Positions 49,207-62,303 of a stretch of DNA of 64,000 nucleotides are shown piece by piece. The notes beneath the pieces were generated by a model that saw only the letters and a list, made by a program, of their open reading frames with translations, searched no databases and was not told the DNA's origin. Source of the stretch: Diphasiastrum complanatum (lineage: Eukaryota; Streptophyta; Lycopodiopsida; Lycopodiales; Lycopodiaceae); the NCBI GenBank assembly GCA_029204225.1, contig CM055102.1, positions 27,192,922-27,256,921 of the forward strand, in the 5' to 3' direction. A program made the translations under genes and the position numbers. Every line of letters starts with the position of its first letter. Within the stretch, counting starts at the first letter, position 1.

Positions 49207-51105
49207 TTAGAAGCCATGAAAAAGAATGATTAGTACCTTCAGCATAAGGATGATTGAAGTACTCTCTTTTTTCAAACAAGAACTTCTACTCAATGTTTTA
49301 GGTAATGACTCATATGATAGTGATTCTTCTTCACTATCATTCACAATGACATCATTCAAAGTACATCCTACTTTGAACTCTTCACATACTTCTCTTCTTC
49401 TTGACTTGTGACTATCTCCCTCACCAATTCTCTTGATAGAACCATTTGATCTACTCTCTTTATGAAGACATGTGACTCCACTTGCTGCAAAAATGACTTT
49501 CTTGGAATCATCACAAAAGAATGTAGAAGAACCACCTCCTTCATGCATGCACCTAGCAACATCTTTTTTCATATGATCAAAGAAATCATTAGCAACAACC
49601 TTTTCCAAGGAAGGACCTTCAGCTCCATTGATGAAGTTCGCTCTTTCCTTACCTTTTGCATGCTTGCACTTTCCATGAAGAACCATTGAAACACCATCAT
49701 TATCTCAAGACTAGCCAAGTTAGCACAAAGATGAACATCTCCATGAAGCATATTAGATCTTGACCTAGATCTAGCATAAGGAAGCTTGTTAGAGTTTGCA
49801 TAAGATCCATCAATCTTATTGATGCTAAAAGGTAACTTTGGAAAGTTGAGACCAATCTCCTTTTCCATTCCATCCTTTTTGTTAGTCATAACAAAAGCAT
49901 CAAGCTTGAAAAGTCTACCTTGTCTATTGCCCCTAGCAACCAATATTTGTTCCTTTGTAATGAAACAAGCATCACCACCAAACTTTACCGTGTATCCTTT
50001 TTCTATCATTTGACCAACACTTAGCAAATTCTTTGAAAGTGAAGGAATGTAAAGAAAACCATCAAGTCTTGCTTTCCTATTAGTAGAGAGACAAATAGGA
50101 ATTGAACCAATACCTTCAATCACACACTCACCACCATTGGCCATGTGAATTGCTTTCATGGCTCCATCATGAGTGACCAAAGAAGTAAAGAACTCCTTGT
50201 GACTAGTCATGTGTGAACTAGCTCCACTATCAATCCACCATGAATCTTTGTCACCTTCACTTGATATTGGACTTGAAGAACACATCAAAGAGAATCACCA
50301 CCACCTAGATCCTCATCATTAGTGGTAAAGTTGATTTGCTTGCTACCTTCATCTCTTTGCTTCTTCAAACATTCATTTGCAAAATGCCCTTTGATTCCAC
50401 AATAAAAGCATTTTAACTTTGACTTTTCTTTCTTTTTTCCAAAAGAGGAAGTCTCACCTTGATCTTGTCCTTTAGACCACTTTCCTTTGCCTTTTCCCTT
50501 GAACTTGCCTTTGATGAACATAGCCTCCTCTTCATAATTAGATGTCAATGTAGATCCACCTCCTCTTGGTTGAAGCCTAAACTCCTCATTCACCAAGATC
50601 TCTTGCAAATCCACAATACTTGGCAAAGTATTTTGAATAGCAAAACTTTGAACAAGATTAGCATGATCATCTAACAAGCCATTAAGTATAATTTGAACAA
50701 GTTCTACCTCCTTAATGCTCTCATCAATACATGCTAACTCATCATTGAATTCTTTAACCCTCAAAACAAAAGCATGAGTACTCTCTTCCTTCTTTTGCAA
50801 ACTTTGAAAGATTTGCCTCCTAAGAGTAAGAACTCTTGATGTAGACTTGGATTCATAAAGCTTCTTTAAAGCTTCCCAAGCCTCCAAAGATGATGTGCAC
50901 TTACCAACTTCCTTGAGAAGTTCATTGGTAACATTCATCTTGATCATGTGTAGAGCTCTTTTAGCTCTCTTGTCATACCTCACTTGATCTTGTTGAGTTG
51001 TTGGTCTCTCCTCCAAACCTACAACAATATCCATCAACTCATTCATCTCCAATAAAGACTCCATCCTCACCTTCCAAGTAGAATAGTCGATTGAGGTAAG
51101 CCTTT
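49207..51105 (-). pseudogene. Copia-1 family copy 2: gag, protease, then non-Pol sequence
   Basis: Minus strand: Gag from RLTSIDYSTWKVRMESLLEMN (51105) through 50285 with the knuckle CFYCGIKGHFANEC; a frameshift; protease WWIDSGASSHMTSHKEF (50288-); then most of the pre-integrase HHCC region is missing, and after LPYARSRSRS the frame continues into unrelated sequence (49686-49207, rich in K, S and E). Gag shares long blocks with Copia-1. The 5' end (start ATG, leader, LTR) is cut off at 51105. No integrase core, RT or RNase H is present. Confidence 0.82.
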
Positions 51106-51109
51106 AGCT

Positions 51110-52929
<1,820 letters not shown>

Positions 52930-52966
52930 CCACTCATTCCAACTCGTTGCTTTCTTGTTTTCGAGG

Positions 52967-53948
52967 TTTTGACATTCTACGAGTAAATTCTTTTGCAAGT
53001 TTTGCGAGCTTTTTCTACCCATGATCCAACAAAATAGTAGCACATGGTATGCTACTCTTTTTATGCCACTACATGATTTTTTTATGAACAAAAATTGTGC
53101 TTGAATACATAGTTTAAATTTGACTATCCATCAAACTTTAAATAGGTCCATCACAAAATAATTTGTTACTCTTTAAATATAGGTTTATTTTCATCATAGA
53201 AAAATGTTCATGAAATTGTAAAAGCTAGCCTACAAATTTTTTATTTTTAAAAAAAGAAATTTTTTTCTACCTTTTCTAAAATATAAAATTCTATTTTTAA
53301 CCAATTCAGCTAGCATGTTGGTGTGTAGTCGAGTTGTCTCCAAAAAAAAATTATTTTTAAATTTTTTCTCAAGTTAAAAAATAAATAGATGGTTTTTTAA
53401 ATATTCTTTTGAAGGCTTCCACGCCAGCTTGCTAGCTTTTACAACTCAAATGCTTGGTACATAGTTAAAAGTCTTACTAGTTATCAAATTTTATATAGGT
53501 TCATCAACCTTTATTTTTTATTTTTTGAATATAGGTATGTTTGTATCATGAAAATATGTAAAATATACACCTAGATGAAAATATATATTATGAAGCTGTA
53601 AAAGCTAGGACGCCAACATGCTAACTAGATCGACTCAAAAATAATTATTATTTTTAATTAGTTCTTTTTTTTTGAATTTTTTTTTGTAGGGTAGCCCACC
53701 AGCGTACTAACTTTTATAGCTACATCATGAACGTAGAATATACACTAGTTGAAAATATGTATTATGAAGCTATAAAAGCTAGCATGTCAATGTGCTAACC
53801 AAATAGAAAATATGTATTATGAAGCTGTAAAAGTAGCATGTCAATGTGCTGACAAAATTGGCTCCAAAAGAAAAGAAAAGAAAAAACTAATTTGTTGAAT
53901 CATGGGTAGAGAGAAACTTGCAAAAAATTTACTCACAAAATGCCAAGG
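52967..53948. mobile_element. Inverted-repeat element with ~65-bp arms
   Basis: Arms 52967-53037 and 53885-53948 are imperfect inverted copies sharing TCATGGGTAGA, AACTTGCAAAA and AATTTACTC. The interior is AT-rich without coding sequence and contains local repeats. It fits a MITE or foldback element. The target duplication was not identified. Confidence 0.6.
53565..53865. repeat. Degenerate local repeats
   Basis: Three copies of a ~55-bp unit containing TATTATGAAGCTGTAAAAGCTAG and ...GTGCTAAC, at about 53575, 53755 and 53808. Weaker relatives lie near 53215 and 53405. Confidence 0.6.
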
Positions 53949-56258
53949 CCCCTAGTTTTAGTGCTACTACATGTTGTCTCTTGATTGATGTGGAATACTT
54001 CCTCGACATGATTGCTACCTCATACACTAGCTCATACTATATGCTACCTATTGTTGACTGTCAACAACTTTGCTTTACTTTCCTTTGGGCTATATATTTT
54101 GCATGTCCTATGGGTCATGTGTATGAATGTAAAGGATGTATAAATGAGATGATGTACTACAAACAATTGCACCTCATACTAGAGGTTAAACAAAAAAAAA
54201 ATTAAATATACGTTGGATACTCAATGTAAGTCTATTTATGGAGCAACATGCTTTCCTTCTCTATAGAATTGCACTCCTTGAAAATGACATAAGTTTGAGA
54301 CACACAAAATATTTGAAATGACGTGCATTTGTTACACTACATCAGCAAAAAATGGTCTATGGTACTCTACTAGAAATTTATCATTTAAAATATACCTCAT
54401 GAAGCTAATCTCATACTTTCAAATAAAATCTCACACTTCTTTATTCAACTTCAACAATCTATTCCATTCTTTGATACAACTCATAAGCATATGTATAGTT
54501 TAAATTCTAAGATCCTCATCATTTTTTACCAATACTTTTGACCCATCAATTTGACAATCACCATCTATAATTCCTTTGTTTATTTCTTATGAGGTTGTGA
54601 TGTTGTGGGCCATGAAATGGAAACAAATATCTAAAGGGATACACTTCACATTTGAGAAAGTCGACAAGCGACGATTTTGCAATCCAATATGATATATACT
54701 CTTGATTGACTTATTATTGAAATAAATAAAAGGAACAATGGTGCATATGATTTATTAAGATTCCTACTCTCAAAGCCAAATGTTTTTCTAATGTAGTAAG
54801 TAACATTCTACACGAACACTTCATATATTATGTATATGAGAGATAGTGGTGCATTTGCTTTATGAAGATTTCAACTCTCAAATTGTAATGTTTTCTTTAT
54901 TTAATGAGTAATATTCCAGACAAATCTCATTGATTCAAAACTCAAGTTTTTCTCAAATTGTGATATTATTTTGTATTACAATTACACTATTTTCTCTATC
55001 TTATAGAATGTTGTTAGAATGAATCTTTTGGTAGTAAGTGTGCTCCATGCATCAACTATATTTATTGTAGAATAATATTTCAAAATTCCATGTTCTTGAA
55101 TATTTCTTATCTTATCAAATCTAGAAAGGTGATTTCTTGCTTGTCGTGATTCTCATTTTATAAGCTTATGTTATGATTGTGTATTTAATTAGCTCTAAAT
55201 TTGGAAAGTTAAAAAACATGATTTCATTGCTGAAGTTTTGATTCTAAGTGAAAGCTTGATGATTCCCAACATATAAAGCTTATTTTTCAAATCATCACCA
55301 TTGATAGAAGGGGAGATTTGCAAATCTCTTAAGTGATAATCAATCATTTTAAAGTTTATGAAGCTCTTATTTATTGGAGTACCTAGGTGTGAGAATATAA
55401 TCCAACTAAGAGTTTGACATGAAGATAAGAATTTGTCAATACAAAAAATCATCCTTGATCAATTAGCTTAGACTCACAATGAAAGGGTCATTCAAAGACT
55501 ACATGTAATTATTCACTTTAGTCCATGGAAGGGAGATGTGTGCTTTTAGAATATTAAAGGATATTACAAAGTGTATCCACGTTGATATCTACATTAATCA
55601 TTATGTTATCATGAGTCTCACCTTTGTCCATTCTAACCATCCTAGTGAGAATTTCCAAATAATATTTCATGGATGCAAACACCTCACTAGGTGTATGGTA
55701 TTCTAACAAATTAATAACATAGAAGCTATCTAAATTTCTCTTTGCCTATTCTTGCTTGGTACAAATGATTCAAGTTGACAACATAGGAGTTGTCTTAATT
55801 TCTCTTTGCTTATTCTTGCTTGGTACAAATGATTCAAGTTGACAATAAGCAAGTCTAGGGAAAGATGATAATGATGCCATAGTCTCTAGATGAAAAAAAT
55901 TATTTACGATGAAGTAGTTTTTTATTAGCATCATTAGATTCTATCTCATGTATTTTTCATAGCTCCTATATGATTCCTTATTCTATAGAAAAACATATTG
56001 ATGACTAATCTAGAGAGAGAGAGAGAGAGCCCAAATCCTTCAAGTCTCAGCCTTCCATCTCTCATAACCCAATTATTTGCATTCATCTAAAATGACAAAA
56101 TTTCCAGAATTCTCACGTGTGGGGATGATCCACAAGTATGATAGTTCTTATTAAGCTTTATGATTAGCACAATGAACTCCCTATTCCCCCCACCTCTGAT
56201 GCTTCCCTCGCCTCTGCTTCCTCTCAAGGACAGTATGTGACCATTGGGGCTACCATTC
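53949..56258. other. AT-rich non-coding DNA
   Basis: About 2.3 kb. A short duplication (TTCTCTTTGC-TATTCTTGCTTGG) occurs near 55737 and 55800. No gene recognised. Confidence 0.4.
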
Positions 56259-56955
56259 TGTTGTAAAGCTACCTTTACAAGCTTTACTTCCGGCGCCACT
56301 GGCGCCAGCTATGTCCCCGGCGCCAGCAACGCCCCTGCTGCTCCCGGCGCCACTGTGACCAGAATTTAGCCAGCGCCAAGTTCCTATGGCTGAAAATCTT
56401 TCATCGGTTCTAGCGGAGTCCAGAGAGCTCAGATCGATGTGCAATCACCTCACACGATCTAGGCATGATTAAAGGAAGCCTGGGGATCAATAAAATCTAG
56501 AGAGAGAAAATGACTTTCTAGAAAGAGAAAATTTTAGAGAGAGAAAAATGTGCTTTACCAGCTTGGGTAGAGTGCTTGGTATGAGGGGGGGTGTCGAATC
56601 ACACCAATACTATAGGGGAGTGCGGGTTGCGACTCAGGGCAAGCTCCAACCAAGTCTCAGCCTCCCTTGCTGGAATGTTGTCATGGCTCTCGCCTTGGCA
56701 TGCTAGCGCCCCGGAGACTAGGGTCGGTCACACACTTGAAATGTAACCTTCTCAGATTTATCAATAAAGTGGGATTTTCCTCAAACTGACTCTGATTACC
56801 TTCTGGGTTTCAGTGTTCGGTAAAAGCGCCAGTTGTAAGGCCGCTTCAAAATTTTTAAGTTGGCACATAGCTGAGAGTCGTATCGCGGGACGCCAGCGGA
56901 ATGCCGTCGGGACCATTCGGTCCGTGGCGCCAGCGGTATGCTGTCGAGACCATTT
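56259..56955 (+). repeat. LARD-W: partial LTR, plus orientation
   Basis: Starts TGTTGTAAAGCTACC. It is the reverse complement of about 57478-58198 (the same LTR family) and stops at GAGACCATTT where the LARD-X LTR begins. It contains four GGCGCC sites within about 75 bp near 56284-56360. Confidence 0.75.
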
Positions 56956-58198
56956 TGTATCGCAGGCATCCCAAAGGGAGCTGGGAACCACGACTTAGCT
57001 TCCCAGCCTTCAACTCTTGCCATCCAAACCCATTTGACATACAAGCAGCCAACTCGCCAACAACGATTAGACTTAACCAACTTGAAGTTCCGAAAACCAG
57101 CATTGAGATCCAACCTGGCGCCATGCCAGATCGGGGGTCTCGATGTGGGTGACTTCCCTCCAAGCAAGCCGCCCGACATACATCAAACTTAACCAACTTG
57201 AAGCTTCGTTACAAACAAGTAACATCCATTCCAAGCAAGCAGTCTGACTTACATCAAACTTAACCAACTGAAAGCTTCGTCACGAGCGCTGGAAGCCAAC
57301 CTGGCACCACACCAGGCTGGACAGCCATAAATAGGTAACTTCCACCCAAGCAAACCATCCAACTCAGCCGACAGGTTAGAGCCCGTTCCCCAAAAGCTTA
57401 ACCCATTCACGTTCATGCAAGGAACACTCAGAACCACAAGTCACGACAGATATGGAGACAACCAGTTCCTAGACCAAATGGTCCCGACAGCATACCGCTG
57501 GCGCCACGGACCGAGTGGTCCCGACAACATACCACTGGCATCCCGGGATACGACCCTCAGCTATGTGCCAACTTAAAAATTTTGAAGCGGCCTTACAACT
57601 GGCGCTTTTTCCGAACACTGAAACCCAGAAGGTAATCAGAGTCAGTTTGAGAAAAATCACACTTTATTGATCAATCTGAGAAGGTTACATTTCAAGTGTG
57701 TGACCGACCCTGGTCTCCGGGGCGCTAGCATGCCAAGGCGAGAGCCATGACAACATTCCAGCAAGGGAGGCTGAGACTTCGTTGGAGCTCGCCTTGAGTC
57801 GCAACCCGCACTCCCCTATAGTATTGGTGTGATTCGGCACCCCCCCTCATACCAAGCACTCTACCCAAGCTGGTAAAGCACGTTTTTCTCTCTTTAGAAT
57901 TTTCTATTTCTAGAAAGTCATTTTCTCTCTCTAGTTTTTATTGATCCCCATCCTTCCTTTAGTCATGCCTAGATCATGTGAGGTGATTGCACATCGATCT
58001 GAGCTCTCTGAACTCCGCTAGAACCGATCAAAGATTTTCAGCCATAGGAACTTGGCGCCGGCTGGATTTTGGTCACAGCGGCGCCGGGAGCGGTGCCGGC
58101 GCCGTTGGCACCGAAGCAGCAGGGGCGCTGCTGGAGTAGGGGACATAGTTGGCGCCAATGGCGCCGAAAGTAAAGCTTGTAAAGGTAGCTTTACAACA
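56956..58198 (-). repeat. LARD-X 3' LTR, about 1.24 kb
   Basis: Minus orientation: TGTTGTAAAG at 58198 to ...CGATACA at 56956. It is followed on the right by the purine tract AAAGGTGGGGTGGA (minus strand, 58199-58212). It aligns directly with 60537-61669. It includes a TATTTATGG promoter-like box on the minus strand near 57327. Confidence 0.8.
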
Positions 58199-60521
58199 TC
58201 CACCCCACCTTTATAAAATCTGATGTCCTCATCAGATGTCAGATTAAAGCAAAGGTGTCTCCAAATTAAAATAACTATACATTTAAGCTACTTGGCATAG
58301 TACTCAGTTTACTGGCCACTTTTTATTAACATTGAAGCTGGCACACCACAAGTCAGAGGCTCAGATCTTTGTACTGAAAAATTACATAACTTGAAAATAT
58401 ATCTTTGTTTGGGAAAAGCGTAGATTTGATATCGCTTTCGTAAAATCCAAGAACCTTATTAACTGGTGACAGAGGCCTTTCTTTGAAATGTTCGCCGCTG
58501 TCGCTTCTGACTTTCAACTTCAGAACTCCTTTGAGCTCCTGATTTGTCCTTGATGCACTTTGTGTTGAGCTCCCTGAGCTCCAGATTTGATCAGTTCCGC
58601 ACAGGTATCAAGGCTTCCTAAGCCAAAGGATTCATCGTTTGATTGCCCACTTTATGGTCCACTCCGTGCCTTGTTGCTTCTGCACCTTGATTTCTCTCCT
58701 TGTCCCAGTCTGATCTTGATACTTTTCCATCTTGGCTCTTTAAGGTAGGCAAAGATTGAGTACTCCGCAATGCACCTCTCACTTAGCTTGAAGTAGCTCT
58801 TTGAATCAGCCCAAATGTAACCATTGACCTCGTGGAAAGCGAAAAGGTCACACCAGTTTGATCTGCATCCGAACTATCTCTTCGCGTTTGTTTGAAGCAC
58901 CATGTCCGTCGTGTAAAACTTGACTTTCACAATTCCATCACTGGTCAGTTGACTCACGGTCAAAACAAGACGTGTACATCGAGCTTGGCTTCAAATAGCT
59001 CTCTTTGAATCAGACACATGCACCCAAAGTTTGCACTAGTCCGATCTCAACGCGAACTGTCCCTTAGCGTCCGTTCGAAATACCAAGTCTCTCATGCAAG
59101 ACTCAACTTTCACAGTTCCTTCATTGATCAGCTGCCTTACACGTAACACAAGCCAGCGTACTCATATGTTTCCTAGTCATTGCTGGTCCAGAGAAAGCCT
59201 ATCACAAGGTTTCCTTTCCACAATAAAAACTTGTCAACTTATTAAGTCCAAAGTTTGTCAGTCTCCTCGTGTGAGTATGGCTAGGTCACCTTGAATTTGC
59301 CCCCGTTTTGATCAACTTTCATTCAAAATTTGCCCCAAGAGAGAGCTGTGTGTGATAGTTCCCCTTCACTTATAAAATCAGCTGATCGGACTTAGAGTAG
59401 AGTTCTTCGGACAAAAAGCCTTTCCGACACTTTGCTTTCCATCTGCTGGGATTATGGCTCGATCCAACTTGTTGCCAATCTTTGAAGAGGATCCTAGTCT
59501 TTCCCCTTTGAGGAAAAACCCAACTGATACTGGATATCACCCATGCTCAGTGAGTTTCAGTTCCGAAGGTGGCCGTCCCAAAATGAAGACCAACTGCTCC
59601 ATAGAAGATCTCCCCTGAAATTGCCCTTTCCAACTTTTTTACTTCCTGCTTGCGTCTGGTGGGCATTGTCGCAAATGAAACTAACCCAAGAAACAGGCTA
59701 GCCATCCATCGTTTGCAAACATTGAGTCGTTTCGATGCCGTTCACGTGCGAGTACTTGAACTGCAAATCCACCCCACAGATTCTGTAGTCCTCTTTGTTT
59801 GATGGTATCAACCTTGAAAAAAAAGGTTCCTTCTCGAGCCATCGGCTCCTTGTATCACAAGCAATCATGCAAACTAGGCAAAGCACGAGTACTAAGACTC
59901 ACCATGAATACATACAAGTAAGACACTCAGGCAGGTTTACTAACAAGTAACAAAGACAAGGTCCCCCTTTGAGATGGTCCTGCCAACGGACCTTTGCCTG
60001 GCTGCGCCCATACAAATCGATCACAGAATCAGCCCACATAGGACACCCCTCCAACTATTCGTGCTTTCACCATTAAGCAGCACATTGCCTCAATCACGCC
60101 CCACCACTTTTTGGTCGATAGCCCTTATAGCTAAACGATCGGCAACTATCCCGCACCGGCAGCTAACCACCCGTGCTTTACACCCGAATTCGAGCAGCAT
60201 CTATGTATCAATGGTTACCTCGTACAGTTCGAATATGTCACCCTGCACCCCACAAGGCACAGACCGTGCTTTCACCTACCTAGGCAGCACTTTGTCTCAT
60301 CTGTCCTACATGTAGACAGCGCCAGGCCCAAACCGCGAGAACTGACCGTGCTTACACCTCGAGGGCAGCACTTTGACTCATCAAGTCCCCCGTTCTGCCG
60401 ACCACCCCGACCGTGGATGCACTCGTGCTTACACTGTGGGCAGCACCTTGCACAACAGTTGTCTTGATGAACCCCAGACCGTGGCCATTTTCGTGAGATC
60501 CGCATAGCTGACCGGCCAGTC
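58199..60521 (-). mobile_element. LARD-X internal region, non-coding
   Basis: 2.3 kb between PPT and PBS with no Gag or Pol similarity in any frame. It matches the LARD-Y interior (62304-64000) as an inverted copy. Five spaced copies of a GTAAGCACGG/GTGCTGCC motif pair lie next to the PBS (60060-60460). The length and missing genes fit a large retrotransposon derivative moved by a partner element. Confidence 0.7.
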
Positions 60522-60534
60522 GGCTCTGATACAA
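60522..60534 (-). other. LARD-X primer-binding site (one base changed)
   Basis: The minus strand reads TTGTATCAGAGCC. LARD-Y has the regular TGGTATCAGAGCC, so the second base is G to T here. Confidence 0.75.
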
Positions 60535-60536
60535 CA

Positions 60537-61669
60537 TGTAGCGCAGGCATCCCAAAGAGAGCCGGGAACCACGACTTAGCTTCCCAGCCTTCAACTCTTG
60601 CCATCCAAACCCACTTGACATACAAGCAGCCAACTCGCCAACAACGATCAGACTTAACCAACTTGAAGTTCTAAAACCAGCATTGAGATCCAACCTGGCG
60701 CCATGCCAGATCGGGGGTCTCGATGTGGGTGACTTCCCTCCAAGCAAGCCGCCCGACATACATCAAACTTAACCAACTCGAAGCTTCGTTACAAACGAGT
60801 ACATCCATTCCAAGCAAGCGGTCTGACTTACATCAGATTTAATCAACTGAAAGCTTCGTCACGAGCGCTGGAAGCCAACCTGGTGCCACGCCAGACTGGA
60901 CAACCATAAACAAGTAACTTCCACCCAAGCAAGCCATCCAACTCAACCGACAAGTTTTCACATTCATGCAAGGAACACTCAGAACCACAAGCCGTGACAG
61001 ATATGGAGACAACCAGTTCCTGGACCAAATGGTCTTGACAGCATACCGCTGGCGCCACGGACCGAATGGTCCCGACGGCATACCGCTGGCGTCCCGGGAT
61101 ACGACCCTCAACTATGTGCCAACTTAAAAAATTTGAAGCAGCTTTACAACTGGCGCTTTTACCGAACACTGAAACCCAGAAGGTAATCAGAGTCAGTTTG
61201 AGAAAAATCCCACTTTATTGATAAATCTGAGAAGGTTACATTTCAAGTGTGTGATCGACCCTAGTCTTCGGGGTGCTAGCATGCCAAGGCGAGAGCCATG
61301 ACAACATTCCAACAAGGGAGGCTGAGACTTGGTTGGAGCTCGTTCTGAGTCGCAACCCGCACTCCCCTATAGTATTGGTGTGATTCGGCACCCCCCGTCA
61401 TACCAAGCACTCTACCCAAGATGGTAAAGCACGTTCTTCTCTCTCTAGAATTTTCTCTTTCTAGAACGTCATTTTCTCTCTCTAGTTTTTATGGATCCCC
61501 AGGCTTCCTTTAATCATGCCTAGATCGTGTGAGGTGATTGCACATCGATCTGAGCTCTCTGGACTCTACTAGAACCGATCAAAGATTTTCAGCCATAGGA
61601 ACTTGGCGCCGGCTAGATTCTGGTCACAGTGGCGCCGGGAGCAACAGGGGCGCTGCTGGCGCCGGGGAG
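60537..61669 (-). repeat. LARD-X 5' LTR, outer end truncated
   Basis: Aligns with 56956-58198 but stops at GGCGCCGGGGA, about 85 bp short of the LTR start. A short filler (61670-61688) follows, then an LTR in the opposite direction. Confidence 0.78.
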
Positions 61670-61688
61670 CAGTTGGGGCACTGCTCAG

Positions 61689-62288
61689 GGTCATATCCCG
61701 AGATGCCAGTGGTATGTCGTCGAGACCGTTCGGTCCGTGGCGCCAGTGGTATGCTATCGGGACCATTTGGTCCAGGAGCTGGTTGTCTCCATATCTGTCA
61801 CGGCTTGTGGTTCTGAGTGTTCTTTGCATGAACGTGAATGGGTTAAGCTCTTTGGGAATGGGATCTAACCTGTCGGTTCAGTTGGATGGCTTGATTGGGT
61901 GGAAGTTACCTATTTATGGCTGTCCAGTCTGGCGTGGCGCCAGGTTGGCTTTCAGCACTCGTGACAAAGCTTTCAGTTGGTTAAGTCTGATGTAAGTCAG
62001 ACCGCTTGCTTGGAATGGATGCTACTTGTTTGTAACGAAGCTTCGATTTGGTTAAGTTTGATGTATGTCGGGCGGCTTGCTTGGAGAGAAGTCACCCACA
62101 TCGAGACCCCCGATCTGGCATGGTGCCAGGTTGGATCTCAATGCTGGTTTTCGGAACTTCAAGTTGGTTAAGTCTGATCGTTGTTGGTGAGTTGGCTGCT
62201 TGTATATCAACTGGGTTTGGATGGCAAGAGTTGATGGCTGGGAAGCTAAGTCGTGGTTCCCGGCTCCCTTTGAGAGGCCTACACTACA
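61689..62288 (+). repeat. LARD-Y 5' LTR, front part missing
   Basis: Plus orientation, ends ...CACTACA before the PBS. It begins in mid-LTR (AGGGTCATATCCCGAG), so about half is missing. A TATTTATGG box lies at 61911-61919. Confidence 0.78.
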
Positions 62289-62290
62289 TG

Positions 62291-62303
62291 TGGTATCAGA
62301 GCC
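62291..62303 (+). other. LARD-Y primer-binding site
   Basis: TGGTATCAGAGCC two bases after the LTR end. Confidence 0.85.

Noticed and set aside
53918-54205. 95-codon plus-strand frame with many C and Y
   Set aside because: No family resemblance, AT-rich context, starts inside the inverted-repeat arm.
56796-57196. Overlapping frames of about 110-130 codons in the LARD LTR
   Set aside because: They fall inside an LTR present in several copies with indels; frames are not kept between copies.
61689-61769. Possible simple target duplication of LARD-X inside LARD-W
   Set aside because: The repeated segment is ~80 bp and differs at many positions from 56870-56955, so it is an independent LTR copy rather than a target duplication.
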